From NCBI RefSeq assembly GCF_000971335.1, contig NZ_JZJL01000003.1, positions 62,001 through 126,000 on the forward strand: a stretch of DNA of 64,000 nt, read 5' to 3'. The notes below the pieces were generated by a model. It saw only the letters and a program-made list of their open reading frames with translations. It made no database searches and was not told the DNA's origin. Below are positions 39,300 through 48,738 of the stretch, one piece after another; positions within the stretch are counted from its first letter, which is position 1, and every line of letters begins with the position of its first letter. The stretch is from Chromobacterium vaccinii. Lineage in GTDB: Bacteria > Pseudomonadota > Gammaproteobacteria > Burkholderiales > Chromobacteriaceae. The position numbers and the translations under genes are program-made.

Positions 39300-40751
39300 T
39301 TACAGGCCGATCTGACCGGTCGCCAGCATGTAGACCGCGATCAGGGCCATCACCACCACGATGGCGGCCAGCACGGCTTCGATCAGGTTGAACGGCTTGC
39401 GGCCTTGCTCTTTCTTGGCCCACAGGTAGAACAGCAGGCCCGGCGCGTACAGCACCATGGACAGGAACAGATACTTGGGACCCGCGGCGTAGATCAGCCA
39501 GGCGCCATACAGTGTGGCCAGCGCGGCGGTCCAAAATTCCTTGGCGGTGCTTTCGCCCTGGGCGTAGCCCTCGCCGCGCTTGGCCACCAGCAAGGAGTAG
39601 CCGGCGCACAACAGGTAGGGAATCAGAATCATCGAGGTGGCCAGCGACAGCAGCGCCAGGTAGCCGGCCGAGCTCTTCAGCGTGATCAGCAGGAACAGCT
39701 GGATCAGGCCATTGGTCAGCCACAGCGAGGCGGCCGGGGTGTCGTTGCCGTTGACGGTGCCGAACACCTTGGGCATCACGCCGTCCTTGCCGGCGAGGTA
39801 AGGCGCTTCGGCGGCCAGCAAGGTCCAGGCCAAGAGCGCGCCGCCGACGGAGATCACCAGGCCCGCGTTCATCAGGTTGGCGCCGAAGGTGCCGAAGGCT
39901 TTCTGCAGCACGTAGGCGGTGGACGGATTCTTCAGCGCGGCCAGTTCAGCCTGGGTCATCACGCCCAGCGACAGCACCGATACGGCGACCAAGAGCGCGA
40001 TGGTCAGCAGGAAGCCGATCACGGTGGCCTTGCCCACATCCTTCATGCTCTCGGCGCGGCCGGAGAACATCGACGCGCCCTCGATGCCGATGAACACCCA
40101 CACCGTCACCAGCATGGTGCTCTTCACCTGGTCGACGATGGAGCCGAGCTTGGCGCTGCCCCAGAAGTCCAGGTTGAAGGTATCGACCTTGAATGCGAAC
40201 ACGATCAATAGAATGAACAGGGCCAGCGGCACCAGCTTGGCGATGGTGGTGACGGTATTGATGAAGGCCGCGCCGTGCACGCCGCGCAGCACCAGGAAGT
40301 GCAGGCCCCACAGCACCACAGACGCGCAAGCGATGGCGATGGGCGTATTGCCGTCGCCAAAGGCCGGCACCCAGAAGCCCAGCGCCGAGAACATCACCAC
40401 GAAATAGGAGACGTTGCCGATCCAGGCCGAGATCCAGTAACCCCAGGCCGAGTTGAAGCCCATGTAGTCGCCGAAACCGGCCTTGGCGTAGCCGTACACG
40501 CCGCCGGACACTTCCGGCTTGCGCGAGGCGAGCATCTGGAACACGAAGGCCAGCGCCAGCATGCCGACAAAGGTGATCGCCCAGCCGATCAGGATGGCGC
40601 CGGCGCCGGCTCCAGCCGCCATGTTCTGCGGCAAGGAAAAGATGCCGCCGCCTATCATGGAGCCGACGACCAGCGCCGTCAGCGCGCCCAGCTTCAGCCT
40701 GGGCGACGCGCCCTCGGCCAAGCCGGCTTGGGTTGCAGTTTCAGTGGACAT
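39300..40751 (-). CDS. arcD: Arginine/ornithine antiporter
   Basis: This 483-residue inner-membrane APC-superfamily antiporter exchanges arginine for ornithine, which drives the pathway without energy cost. The N-terminal LTALVVGSMIGGGIFSLPQNMA is the classic APC glycine-rich first helix. VFIGIEGASMFSGRAESMKDVGKAT lies near residue 215. About 12-13 hydrophobic segments are present. It is the first gene of arcDABC, 113 bases downstream of a perfect FNR/ANR box. Confidence 0.94.
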   Translation of the reverse strand: MSTETATQAGLAEGASPRLKLGALTALVVGSMIGGGIFSLPQNMAAGAGAGAILIGWAITFVGMLALAFVFQMLASRKPEVSGGVYGYAKAGFGDYMGFNSAWGYWISAWIGNVSYFVVMFSALGFWVPAFGDGNTPIAIACASVVLWGLHFLVLRGVHGAAFINTVTTIAKLVPLALFILLIVFAFKVDTFNLDFWGSAKLGSIVDQVKSTMLVTVWVFIGIEGASMFSGRAESMKDVGKATVIGFLLTIALLVAVSVLSLGVMTQAELAALKNPSTAYVLQKAFGTFGANLMNAGLVISVGGALLAWTLLAAEAPYLAGKDGVMPKVFGTVNGNDTPAASLWLTNGLIQLFLLITLKSSAGYLALLSLATSMILIPYLLCAGYSLLVAKRGEGYAQGESTAKEFWTAALATLYGAWLIYAAGPKYLFLSMVLYAPGLLFYLWAKKEQGRKPFNLIEAVLAAIVVVMALIAVYMLATGQIGL

Positions 40752-40863
40752 TTTCGTTCTCCGATCTGGTATGTAAACCGAGCATTACATTATTAAATTC
40801 TTATCATCTGAAATTATGGTATACCCCGAAAAACAAGGCTTTCCAGCGGTGTCGGTTGTTAGG

Positions 40864-40877
40864 TTGATTTGCATCAA
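40864..40877 (-). promoter_or_regulatory. FNR/ANR binding site for arcDABC
   Basis: TTGAT-TTGC-ATCAA is a perfect match to the FNR/ANR consensus. It lies 113 bases upstream of the arcD start. Anaerobic induction of arcDABC by ANR is established in Pseudomonas aeruginosa; the same is inferred here. Confidence 0.85.
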
Positions 40878-41320
40878 GCAGGCCCAGCCATCAATCCGGC
40901 GACTTCCGGGGAATGCGACCAAGGCTTGCATTAAGGCGTCATGGACAGCTGAATCCGGAACGGCGGAAATGCGCGCTCAGCGCCTGTTCAAAGTCTCTAC
41001 CGGCAGAAAGCGGCAGCCTGGCCAACCGGCTATCTGCCGCGTTGCCGGATGGACAGGGTCTGCCCTTCGTCGTGCGCCTCGCCTGTCGACAGCGCCCAGC
41101 GGTTCGCAACAAGGCTTTGAACAGGAGCCATGCGTGACAGAACGCCTGGCCCCGCATCGCGCCCTCTTGCCGCGCGACTGGCGCCGTCTGCGCGAACGCG
41201 CCTTGGTTCAGATCCGTTGCGGGCTTGCGCCAGCGACTCTTAAGCATAGAAAGGGAATGCCGGGCGAAAAGCCCGAAACGGAAATAGTCTGATACAGAAC
41301 AAATTCGCGACGCGGCGGAC

Positions 41321-41353
41321 AAAAAAAACGGATACGGCCCACCACCGTATCCG
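41321..41353 (-). terminator. Terminator of the DUF3149 micro-gene
   Basis: Eight As on the left and the stem CGGATACGG-CCCACCA-CCGTATCCG give a hairpin plus U tract on the minus strand, 48 bases after the micro-gene. Confidence 0.88.
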
Positions 41354-41400
41354 CCAACACACACATCAAGAGGAAATACTGAAAACGACAGGGGTAATCC

Positions 41401-41532
41401 TTACTTGCCCGGCTTGTTCATGTTCCGGAAAATCACCCACAAAGCCCCGAAAGCCACCACGGTGGCGACCACGATAGTCAACAGGCTCAAACGGCCGACA
41501 TCGTCGGCCAACAATAGGGTCAGCAACTCCAT
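41401..41532 (-). CDS. DUF3149-like 43-residue membrane micro-protein
   Basis: This gene encodes a 43-residue protein with one membrane helix. It starts MELLTLLLADDVGRLSLLTI, followed by VVATVVAFGALWVIF, and ends in basic RNMNKPGK. This resembles DUF3149 proteins, whose function is unknown. The TAGGAGGGAACC ribosome site right before the ATG is near-perfect, and a dedicated terminator follows, so it is very likely expressed as a single gene. Confidence 0.75.
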   Translation of the reverse strand: MELLTLLLADDVGRLSLLTIVVATVVAFGALWVIFRNMNKPGK

Positions 41533-41652
41533 GGTTCCCTCCTACCGGCATGCGGTTTCAATTGACTTGCCAGCGACATAATAACCACTCGACAAACCAT
41601 GGAATTGACCCAGGTCAAACCGGCCATCCCGGCGATTTGATGCAGGACAAAT

Positions 41653-41685
41653 AAAAAGCCCCCGGCGCGAGCCGAGGGCTTTTTA
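41653..41685. terminator. Terminator downstream of the FNR-like reductase
   Basis: The stem AAAAAGCCC-CGGC-GCGA-GCCG-GGGCTTTTT, with one mismatch, lies 26 bases past the reductase stop. A and T runs on both sides make it bidirectional. Confidence 0.88.
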
Positions 41686-41710
41686 TATACAGATCAAAGG
41701 CTTGTGCTGC

Positions 41711-42739
41711 TTATTTGCCTCCGCCCATATCCTTGGCCAGGAAGAAGGCGTCGGAGAAGAACTCGTTTTCCGGCAGGTCGCGCTCGCGGGTGAAGGTGCC
41801 GTGGGCCGCCTCCACCATCACCGGCGCGCCGCAGGCGTAGACCTGGTAATCCGACAGATCGGCGAAATCTTCCAGCACCGCCTGGTGCACGAATCCGGCA
41901 CGGCCGGTCCAATTGTCTTCCGGCAACGCCTCGGACAGCACCGGGACATAGCTGATGTGCGGATACGCGGCGGCCCAGCCTTCGGCCAGCTCCGCCATGT
42001 ACAGGTCGGCCTTGGTACGGGCGCCCCAGTAGAACTTCATCGGCCGGGTGATGCCATGATGGATCGCATGCTCGATGATGCCCTTGACCGGCGCGAAGCC
42101 GGTGCCGCTGGCGATCAGCACGATGGGTTTGTCCGACTCCTCGCGCAGGAAGAAGGAACCCATCGGGCCCTTGAAGCGCATGATCTCGCGCTCCTTCATC
42201 TGATGGAACACATACTCGGAGAACGAGCCGCCCGGCTGATGGCGGATGTGCAGTTCCAGGAAGGAATCGTCATGCGGCGCGTTGGCGATCGAGAAGCTGC
42301 GCTTTTTGCCGTCCTTCATCAGGATGTCGATATACTGGCCGGCGCGGAACTGCAAACGCTCGGACACCGGGAGCTTCAGCTTCAGCACAGCCACGTCGTG
42401 GATCTTTTCTATCGTTTCGACCCGGCACGGCAGCGTCTTGATCTGGATGTCGCCGATGCCGGTCACTTCGCGCGCCTCGATGCTGATGTCGCCTTGCGGC
42501 TTCGCACAGCAGAACAAGGCCATGCCCTGCGCGCGCTCGGCGGCGGACAACGCCTTTTCCTGGAAGCCGTCCTGGCTCACCTCGCCCTCCAGCACCTTGC
42601 CCTTGCAGGCGCCGCAAGCGCCGTCGCGGCAGCCGTAGGGCAGGCCCACGCCCTGGCGCAGCGCCGCTTCAAGAATGGTTTCGTGCGCTTCAACACTGAA
42701 TGCATGCCCGCTGGGGAGCACTTTCACCTGGCAAGTCAT
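41711..42739 (-). CDS. Ferredoxin-type NAD(P)H reductase (CDP-6-deoxyglucoseen reductase-like)
   Basis: This 342-residue iron-sulfur flavoprotein has an N-terminal plant-type 2Fe-2S domain with cysteines in YGCRDGACGACKG near residues 36-45 and FCC near residue 77. A ferredoxin-NADP reductase module follows: the FAD motif RSFSIANAP (near 148) and NAD-binding SGTGFAPVKGI (near 212). The C terminus has YACGAPVMVEAA. The family includes AscD and phenol hydroxylase reductases. No deoxysugar genes lie nearby, so the electron acceptor is unknown. Confidence 0.88.
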   Translation of the reverse strand: MTCQVKVLPSGHAFSVEAHETILEAALRQGVGLPYGCRDGACGACKGKVLEGEVSQDGFQEKALSAAERAQGMALFCCAKPQGDISIEAREVTGIGDIQIKTLPCRVETIEKIHDVAVLKLKLPVSERLQFRAGQYIDILMKDGKKRSFSIANAPHDDSFLELHIRHQPGGSFSEYVFHQMKEREIMRFKGPMGSFFLREESDKPIVLIASGTGFAPVKGIIEHAIHHGITRPMKFYWGARTKADLYMAELAEGWAAAYPHISYVPVLSEALPEDNWTGRAGFVHQAVLEDFADLSDYQVYACGAPVMVEAAHGTFTRERDLPENEFFSDAFFLAKDMGGGK

Positions 42740-42779
42740 AATCGTTTCTCAATCCCGAATTCTGGCTAAAATGCACACC

Positions 42780-43697
42780 ATGCGTACTTTACTTGTCATC
42801 GGCGCCGGCGATGTCGCCCGGCGCGCCCTGCCGCAGCTTCGCCGGAGTTGGCGGATATTGACCCTGTGTCGCACCGAAGAGGCCGCCGCCCGCTGGCGCG
42901 CGCTGGGCGCCTTGCCGCTGATAGGCGATCTGGACCATGCCCCCAGTCTGGCGCGCCTCGCCGGGCTGGCCGACGCCGCGCTGCTGACCGCGCCGCCGCC
43001 GGCCCATGGCCGGACAGACTCGAGAATGCGCAAGTTGTTGTACGCGCTGGCAAAAGCGAACAGCATACCACAGCAATTGATCTACATCAGCACAAGCGGC
43101 GTGTATGGCGACGCAGGCGGCGCCGTGCTGGACGAAGCCGCGGCGGTCCGCCCGCGCAACGATCGCGCGCAGCGCCGCGCCGACGCCGAATCCCAGCTGC
43201 GCCGCTTCGCCATCGCCCGCGGCTGCGCGTTGACCATCCTGCGCGCGCCGGGCATCTATGCCGATGAACGGCTGCCGCTGTCGCGCTTCGCCGCCGCCGC
43301 TCCCTTGATCATCGATGCCGAAGACAGCTGGAGCAACCACATCCACGCCGACGACCTGGCGCAGCTGTGCGCGGCGGCCTTGCGCCGCAGAAGCGGCATC
43401 CGCGTCTACAACGCCTGCGACGACCAACCGCTGCCGGTCGGCATGTGGTATCGGCGACTGGGAGAAACCCTTGGCCTGCCGGTGCCGCCGCAATTGCCGC
43501 GCGACGAGGTGAAGGCCCGCGTCACGCCGCAGCAATGGTCATTCCTGGCCGAATCGCGCCGCCTGGACAACGGCCGGATACGACGCGAACTGGCCGTCCG
43601 TCTGCGCTGGCCCAGCGTGCTCGATTATCTGGACGCGCTGCGGCGGGACGAGCCGCGGCGGGCGGCAATACTCGCAAGCTACGCCGAGATTCGGTAA
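42780..43697 (+). CDS. NAD-dependent epimerase/dehydratase family protein
   Basis: This 305-residue extended short-chain dehydrogenase has the N-terminal Rossmann loop [12 protein letters not shown] (residues 4-15). [11 protein letters not shown] near residue 104 provides the Ser/Tyr pair of the family. It resembles YeeZ-type proteins rather than a named sugar epimerase. The substrate is unknown. It is divergent from the reductase gene with 40 bases between the starts, and trmB follows on the same strand after 37 bases. Confidence 0.82.
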   Translation: MRTLLVIGAGDVARRALPQLRRSWRILTLCRTEEAAARWRALGALPLIGDLDHAPSLARLAGLADAALLTAPPPAHGRTDSRMRKLLYALAKANSIPQQLIYISTSGVYGDAGGAVLDEAAAVRPRNDRAQRRADAESQLRRFAIARGCALTILRAPGIYADERLPLSRFAAAAPLIIDAEDSWSNHIHADDLAQLCAAALRRRSGIRVYNACDDQPLPVGMWYRRLGETLGLPVPPQLPRDEVKARVTPQQWSFLAESRRLDNGRIRRELAVRLRWPSVLDYLDALRRDEPRRAAILASYAEIR

Positions 43698-43734
43698 CAT
43701 CGCGGTTTTTTTGAGTTTTCAGCAGGCCAGCAAA

Positions 43735-44415
43735 ATGGAAAATCCGGCTTTCAAACGCGCGATCCGCAGCTTTGTGCTGCGCCAGGGCCATCTGTCCGCA
43801 GGCCAGCAGCGGGCGATGGACGAAGGCATGCCCAAGTGGGGCATAGAGTACCGTCCGGAAACGATAGACCTGGAACAGGCTTTCGGCCGCGCCGCGCCCA
43901 AGATCCTGGAAATCGGCTTCGGCATGGGCGGCGCCACCGCCGAGATCGCCGCCGCCAATCCGGGCAATGATTACCTCGGCATCGAAGTGCACAGCCCCGG
44001 CGTCGGCAATCTGTGCAAGCTGATCGCCGAGAAGGAACTGAGCAATCTGCGGCTGATGCGCCACGACGCGGTGGAAGTGCTGGACAACATGCTGGCCGAC
44101 GGCAGCCTGGACGGCGTGCACATTTTCTTCCCGGACCCGTGGCACAAGAAACGCCACAACAAGCGCCGCCTGATCCAGGCGCCGCTGGTGGAGAAACTGG
44201 CCAAAAAGCTCAAGCCAGGCGGCTATTTCCACGCCGCCACCGACTGGGAAGACTACGCGGTCCAGATTCTGGAAGTGCTGAGCGGCAACGCCGATCTGGA
44301 GAATACCGCGGACGGCTACGCGCCGCGCCCGGACTACCGGCCGCTGACCAAGTTCGAAGCCCGCGGCATCAAGCTCGGCCACGGCGTATGGGATCTGGTC
44401 TTCCGCCGCAAGTAA
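43735..44415 (+). CDS. trmB: tRNA (guanine-N7-)-methyltransferase
   Basis: TrmB methylates G46 in tRNA variable loops. The 226-residue protein has the SAM motif [16 protein letters not shown] near residue 61, [11 protein letters not shown] near residue 84 and the TrmB signature [15 protein letters not shown] near residues 137-151. ATG 43735 is preferred; a TTG at 43711 would add eight residues. It follows the epimerase gene closely. Confidence 0.95.
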   Translation: MENPAFKRAIRSFVLRQGHLSAGQQRAMDEGMPKWGIEYRPETIDLEQAFGRAAPKILEIGFGMGGATAEIAAANPGNDYLGIEVHSPGVGNLCKLIAEKELSNLRLMRHDAVEVLDNMLADGSLDGVHIFFPDPWHKKRHNKRRLIQAPLVEKLAKKLKPGGYFHAATDWEDYAVQILEVLSGNADLENTADGYAPRPDYRPLTKFEARGIKLGHGVWDLVFRRK

Positions 44416-44434
44416 GCCATCCACGGCTCCCTCC

Positions 44435-44456
44435 ACGGCCCGCCTGCGCGGGCCGT
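44435..44456. terminator. Hairpin between trmB and the glutathione peroxidase gene
   Basis: The stem ACGGCCCGC-CTGC-GCGGGCCGT lies in the short gap between convergent genes and is followed by TCGCTTTTC, a weak T tract. Confidence 0.65.
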
Positions 44457-44463
44457 TCGCTTT

Positions 44464-44943
44464 TCACCTCGCCAGCAGCGCCTTGACGTCGTCGACCAGT
44501 TCGTGCGGCTCCACCGCGGGCTCGTAGCGCTTCACCACCCTCCCCCGGCCGTCGACCAGAAACTTGGTGAAATTCCACTTGATGGGATGCGGACGCTCGG
44601 AATCGGCCTGGGTCAGCCAACGCCACAACGGATGCGCGCCGTCGCCGTTCACCTGCAGCTTGGCGAACAAAGGAAAGGTCACGCCGAAACGGCCCTGGCA
44701 AAAGGCGACGATCTCATCTTCGCCGCCCGGTTCCTGCCCCCCGAACTGGTTGCAGGGAAACCCGAGCACGACGAAATCCTGCCCGGCGAAATAGTCCTGC
44801 AGCTCCTGCAGGCCGGCGTACTGCCGGGTATAGCCGCATTCGCTGGCGGTGTTCACCAGCAGCGCCACCCTGCCCTCGTAGGCCGAGAGCGCCTGTTCGG
44901 CGCCGTCGGTCCGCTTCGCGCTAAAATCGTAGAGCGTGGTCAT
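44464..44943 (-). CDS. Glutathione peroxidase family thiol peroxidase
   Basis: This 159-residue Cys-type peroxidase has the nucleophile cysteine in LLVNTASECGYTRQY near residue 36. Gln in GFPCNQFGGQEPG near residue 71 and Trp in KWNFTKFLVD near residue 130 complete the catalytic set. The bacterial enzyme usually runs on thioredoxin. ATG 44943 has GGGAG upstream. It starts close to the divergent DUF1841 gene. Confidence 0.92.
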   Translation of the reverse strand: MTTLYDFSAKRTDGAEQALSAYEGRVALLVNTASECGYTRQYAGLQELQDYFAGQDFVVLGFPCNQFGGQEPGGEDEIVAFCQGRFGVTFPLFAKLQVNGDGAHPLWRWLTQADSERPHPIKWNFTKFLVDGRGRVVKRYEPAVEPHELVDDVKALLAR

Positions 44944-45068
44944 GGCTAGCTCCCTCCCGTATAATGCCGCAGCCCGGAATGGCAGCCGCCTGCGACCCAG
45001 ATACCCTGTTGCGTTCAAGCGGCGCGCCCGCGCCGAGCCCCGCCAGCAATCGCCCGAGGTCTTTATCG

Positions 45069-45548
45069 ATGTTGTTCAGCCCCAGCCGCCAGGATGCCCG
45101 CCGCTTCTTCTTCGACACCTGGCACAAATCCAAATCCGGCGAGACCTTGTCCGACCTGGAACAGATCGTCCTCTCCATTCTTATAGACCACCCTGAGTAT
45201 CATCCCATCCTGGAAAACCCGGAGGCGTTCATGGAGCAGGAGTGGACCCCGGACATGGGCGAGACCAACCCCTTCCTGCATCTGGGCCTGCATGTGGCCA
45301 TCGCCGAGCAGCGCTCCATCGACCAGCCCTTCGGCATCCGCGCGCTTTACGCGCAGCTGGCGCTGCGCCACGGCGACGAGCATCGCGCCCAGCACGAGAT
45401 CATGGAATGCCTGGGCGAGATGATCTGGCATGCCCAGCGCTACGGCGGCGGCCCCGACGTCAACCGCTACATCACCTGCGTGCGCGGCAAGCTGGGCATG
45501 GGCGAGGAGGACGCGCCGCGCGTCAATCCCAACGATATCGGCGACTGA
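45069..45548 (+). CDS. DUF1841 family protein
   Basis: This is a 159-residue soluble protein of unknown function. The family N terminus MLFSPSRQDARRFFFDTWHK is clear. LSDLEQIVLSILIDHPEYHPILE and MGETNPFLHLGLHVAIAEQRSIDQP follow, with conserved His and Glu residues that could bind metal. RHGDEHRAQHEIMECLGEMIWHAQR lies near residue 115. It is divergent from the glutathione peroxidase gene; no operon partner is evident. Confidence 0.85.
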   Translation: MLFSPSRQDARRFFFDTWHKSKSGETLSDLEQIVLSILIDHPEYHPILENPEAFMEQEWTPDMGETNPFLHLGLHVAIAEQRSIDQPFGIRALYAQLALRHGDEHRAQHEIMECLGEMIWHAQRYGGGPDVNRYITCVRGKLGMGEEDAPRVNPNDIGD

Positions 45549-45775
45549 TTCCGGCCGATGGACAAAAAAACACCGTGGCAGGCGTACTGTCCACGGTGCA
45601 ACAAGCGGGGTAGCTCAAGCCGGCGAGCCGGCAGAGCCCTTGAAAAATAGTCAACTTTATAAGCACAATCCAATTCTTTTTAAACAAAAACAACAAAATC
45701 TATCGCGGCATGACAGGAGAAGCCGGCTATCCGGTAAAGAATGCCAAGCGACATCATAAAATTTCTTCGCGCTGA

Positions 45776-46726
45776 TTAAATCAACCGGTTCATTTTTTCG
45801 CCGCGCGCAAACGCCTCGATATTGGCGACCAACTGCGCGGCCAAGCGGCACATCGCCTCGCCGCTGGCCCACCCCACATGCGGGGTGACGATCAGATTGG
45901 GCAAGCGCACCTTCAGCAGCGGATTGTCCGGCGACGGCGGCTCGCTGCTCAGCACATCGAAACCCGCGCCCCCCAGCTGCCCATATTTCAGCGCCGCCAC
46001 CAGATCGGCCTCGTCGACCAGGCCGCCGCGCGCGGTATTGATCAGGATGGCGCCCGGCTTCATCGCCATCAGCTCCGGCTGGGCGATCATGCCGCGGGTC
46101 TCGTCGGTCAGCGGGCAATGCAGCGACACCACGTCGGCCCGCGCCAGCGCCTCGGCGAACTGCATCCGCCCCTCCCTGGCCTCCTCCGCGCCCTTGCGCT
46201 CGGCGAACACCACCTCCATGCCGAAGGCGCGCGCCATCTCGGCCAGCCGGCCGCCGATGCCGCCGCTGCCGACGATGGCCAGCACCGCGCCGCGCACCTC
46301 GCGTATCGGCGCGCCGAAATGGCAAAACTGCCGGGACTGGCTCCAGACGCCGGCGGCGACGTCGCGCTGATAGGCCGGCAGATTTTTCATCAGCGCCATC
46401 ATCAACATGAACGCGTGCTCGGCGACGGTGTGATCGCCGTAATGGCGGATATTGCACACCGCGACGCCGCGCTCGCGGCAGGCCTCCAGATCGACATGGT
46501 TGTAGCCGGTGGCGGCGATGGCGATCAGCTTGAGGTTCGGCAGCCCTGCGATCGTGTCGCGCGACAGGGGCACCTTGTTGCTGATCACCACGTCGGCCTC
46601 GGCGGCATGGGCCGCGACCTCATGAGCGGCGGTCGCCGGATATTCGCGGTAATGGACGGGAAAGCCAAAAACGGGAACCGGGACAGGCAAGCTGTCCCGG
46701 TCAAGGAATACGACGTTATGAGTCAT
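45776..46726 (-). CDS. D-2-hydroxyacid dehydrogenase (glycerate dehydrogenase-like)
   Basis: This NAD-dependent enzyme of 316 residues reduces 2-oxo acids such as hydroxypyruvate or glyoxylate. The nucleotide loop is [18 protein letters not shown] near residues 147-164. The catalytic Arg is in [11 protein letters not shown] (near 233), Glu in [11 protein letters not shown] (near 262) and His in [12 protein letters not shown] (near 284). About 230 bases downstream are AT-rich and hold only a hairpin near 45570-45598. The exact substrate is not clear. Confidence 0.9.
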   Translation of the reverse strand: MTHNVVFLDRDSLPVPVPVFGFPVHYREYPATAAHEVAAHAAEADVVISNKVPLSRDTIAGLPNLKLIAIAATGYNHVDLEACRERGVAVCNIRHYGDHTVAEHAFMLMMALMKNLPAYQRDVAAGVWSQSRQFCHFGAPIREVRGAVLAIVGSGGIGGRLAEMARAFGMEVVFAERKGAEEAREGRMQFAEALARADVVSLHCPLTDETRGMIAQPELMAMKPGAILINTARGGLVDEADLVAALKYGQLGGAGFDVLSSEPPSPDNPLLKVRLPNLIVTPHVGWASGEAMCRLAAQLVANIEAFARGEKMNRLI

Positions 46727-46736
46727 TGCTTGGCGG

Positions 46737-47522
46737 TCATCTCTCGAAGGTGATCAAATCCCGATAGGCATGCCAGCTGGCCAGCGCCAGCACCGGCATG
46801 ATGATGATCAGGCCCAGGTAATAGGTGACGAAGCCCACCACCGTCATCACGACTATGATAGCGGCCCAGATGCCCATCGTCAGCAGATTGCGGTACACCG
46901 CCTGCACGCTGGCGATCATCGCGGTGATGGTGTCCACTTCCTTGTCCAGCAGCAACGGAATGGCGACGACGCTGACCGAGAACACGAGTTGGGCGAACAG
47001 GAAGCCGACGGCGAAGTAGGCGATCAGGAATTCCAGATTGTCCGGATTGAACGCGTCGGCGACAATTTCATTCAGATTGGGCAGCGCCGCGGTATCGTAA
47101 AACAGCGCGAACATCAGCAGCGACACGCGGAACCAGCCGAACACCAGCACCGCCAACAGCACCGCGTACAGGCTGAAGCCCGGCATATTGACGCGCCAGG
47201 CGGCCATGCTGTGCAACAGCTTGACCCGGCCGTGGCCATCGAAGGCCTCCATCTGCTTGGCGATGTCGTAAAGGCCGATCGCCAGGAAGGGGCCGGCCAG
47301 CAGGAAGATGGTGGCGAAGGTGATCACCAGCTCCGGCGCCTGCTCGACATAAGCGCCCAGCAGATAACCCATCAGCACGAAAACCGCGCCGTAGAACAGG
47401 CAGTCGGCCGGCGCTTTCTGAAAGTCCCGAAAGCCCCTTTTCAGCCATTGCAGCGGCTGTCGCAACTCCACCTTGCGCGCCACCGGGCGCACGGGCGGAA
47501 CATCGTGGTGAGTGACATCCAT
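46737..47522 (-). CDS. DUF2189 integral membrane protein
   Basis: This 261-residue membrane protein has about six hydrophobic segments. The N-terminal soluble part is followed by [33 protein letters not shown], typical of DUF2189. [21 protein letters not shown] near residue 85 is also characteristic. Its function is unknown. ATG 47522 has AAGGGGG upstream. It lies 10 bases upstream of the hydroxyacid dehydrogenase gene, so the two are probably co-transcribed, and is divergent from the FKBP gene. Confidence 0.83.
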   Translation of the reverse strand: MDVTHHDVPPVRPVARKVELRQPLQWLKRGFRDFQKAPADCLFYGAVFVLMGYLLGAYVEQAPELVITFATIFLLAGPFLAIGLYDIAKQMEAFDGHGRVKLLHSMAAWRVNMPGFSLYAVLLAVLVFGWFRVSLLMFALFYDTAALPNLNEIVADAFNPDNLEFLIAYFAVGFLFAQLVFSVSVVAIPLLLDKEVDTITAMIASVQAVYRNLLTMGIWAAIIVVMTVVGFVTYYLGLIIIMPVLALASWHAYRDLITFER

Positions 47523-47660
47523 GGCACACCCCCTTGCATCGCGTGGAAAATAGAGACGAACGCTCTGTTTTTCGTTATATGCCACACAGGGGAAAACACA
47601 AATCGGCCGGCCGGCTGCTACAATCGCGCGGTCAACACCATACTCCCGGAAGGAAATAGC

Positions 47661-47987
47661 ATGAGCGAACTGATCATCGAGGAATTGCTGGTCGGCGAAG
47701 GCGCCGAAGCCGCCGCGGGCCAGGAAGTCACCGTTCACTACACCGGCTGGCTGACCGACGGCACCAAATTCGACTCCAGCAAGGACCGCATGCAGCCGTT
47801 CAGCTTCGAGCTGGGCGCCGGCTACGTGATCAAGGGCTGGGATCAAGGCGTGCAAGGCATGAAGGTGGGCGGCAAGCGCAAGCTGACCATTCCGTCCGAA
47901 CTGGGCTACGGCGCACGCGGCGCCGGCGGCGTGATCCCGCCGCATGCGACGCTGGTATTCGAAGTGGAGCTGCTGCAGGTGGGCTGA
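47661..47987 (+). CDS. FKBP-type peptidyl-prolyl isomerase
   Basis: This single-domain 108-residue FKBP helps protein folding by isomerising Xaa-Pro bonds. The fold markers are [18 protein letters not shown] near residues 23-40, [25 protein letters not shown] near 49-73, and [24 protein letters not shown] at the C terminus. No signal peptide is present, so it acts in the cytoplasm. GGAAGGAAATAGC precedes the ATG. A terminator follows. Confidence 0.95.
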   Translation: MSELIIEELLVGEGAEAAAGQEVTVHYTGWLTDGTKFDSSKDRMQPFSFELGAGYVIKGWDQGVQGMKVGGKRKLTIPSELGYGARGAGGVIPPHATLVFEVELLQVG

Positions 47988-48004
47988 TCATTCCGCCATC
48001 CAGC

Positions 48005-48033
48005 AAAAAGGCCATCCTGAGGATGGCCTTTTT
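48005..48033. terminator. Bidirectional terminator between the FKBP gene and dedA
   Basis: The stem AAAAAGGCCATCC-TGA-GGATGGCCTTTTT is a perfect hairpin with A and T runs between convergent genes. Confidence 0.9.
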
Positions 48034-48048
48034 CATGCGTCCGCGCGC

Positions 48049-48666
48049 TTATTTTTTCGCGCAGGACAGGCGGCGGCGCTTGAACCATACGAAGCCGACC
48101 ACCAACAACAGCACCGCCACCACGGTGAGGATGCCCGCCTGGCCGCGATGCACCATCATCATCAGCCAGTCGCGGTTGGCCGCGCCGTAATAGCCGAGAT
48201 ACACCCAGACCGGCACCGAGATCAGCGCGGCGAAGCCGTCCATCATCAGGAAGCGCCAGTAGGACACGCGCCGGGTCATGCCGGCGGTGATGAAGATCGG
48301 AGAGCGCAGCCCTGGCAGGAAGCGGGCGACGAACAGCACCCAGTTGCCGTATTTCTCGAACTTCTCCTGCACCGCCTCGAAGCGCTCTTTGGTCAGGATG
48401 CGGGCGATGGGCTTGAAGCGCAGCACCTTGTGACCGAAGATGCGTCCGGCCAGGAACATGATGCCGTCGCCGACCAGCACGCCCGCCATGCCGACCACGA
48501 ACATGTAGTGCACATTGGCGTAGCCCAGGCCGGAAATCACGCCGCCGGCCACCAAAGTGATGTCCTCCGGAATCGGCACGCCGAAACCGCAAATCAACAG
48601 CACCGCAAACACGGCCACGTAGCCGTAACCAGCGAAAAAGTCGAGAAGTATCTGCAGAGTATCCAT
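48049..48666 (-). CDS. DedA-family (VTT) membrane protein
   Basis: This 205-residue inner-membrane protein has the DedA/VTT domain, now linked to undecaprenyl-phosphate or lipid flipping. Conserved features are FGVPIPEDITLVAGGVIS near residue 28, GVLVGDGIMFLAGRIFG near residue 62 and the FVARFLPGLRSPIFITAG motif near residues 112-129 with its essential Arg. The basic C terminus is KRRRLSCAKK. It is divergent from alr. Confidence 0.9.
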   Translation of the reverse strand: MDTLQILLDFFAGYGYVAVFAVLLICGFGVPIPEDITLVAGGVISGLGYANVHYMFVVGMAGVLVGDGIMFLAGRIFGHKVLRFKPIARILTKERFEAVQEKFEKYGNWVLFVARFLPGLRSPIFITAGMTRRVSYWRFLMMDGFAALISVPVWVYLGYYGAANRDWLMMMVHRGQAGILTVVAVLLLVVGFVWFKRRRLSCAKK

Positions 48667-48738
48667 CTAGTATTCCGTCCGCCGGCTTTATTCCAAATCG
48701 TCGCAATCAAGCGGCTGGGCGGCTAATGTCCATGCACG

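Larger units (their letters stand above)
40752..41400. other. 649-base intergenic region upstream of arcD
   Basis: Apart from the FNR box, a minus-strand CATAAT-type -10 candidate near 40813-40818 and the terminator at 41321-41353, I recognise nothing here. Open frames exist on both strands (for example 40816-41292) but their products are Arg/Pro/Ala-rich, match no family and lack good ribosome sites. A decayed gene or an untranslated RNA is possible. Confidence 0.45.

Noticed and set aside
40816-41292. Possible 158-residue gene upstream of arcD
   Set aside because: No ribosome site, no recognisable domain, and a competing frame on the other strand; treated as intergenic.
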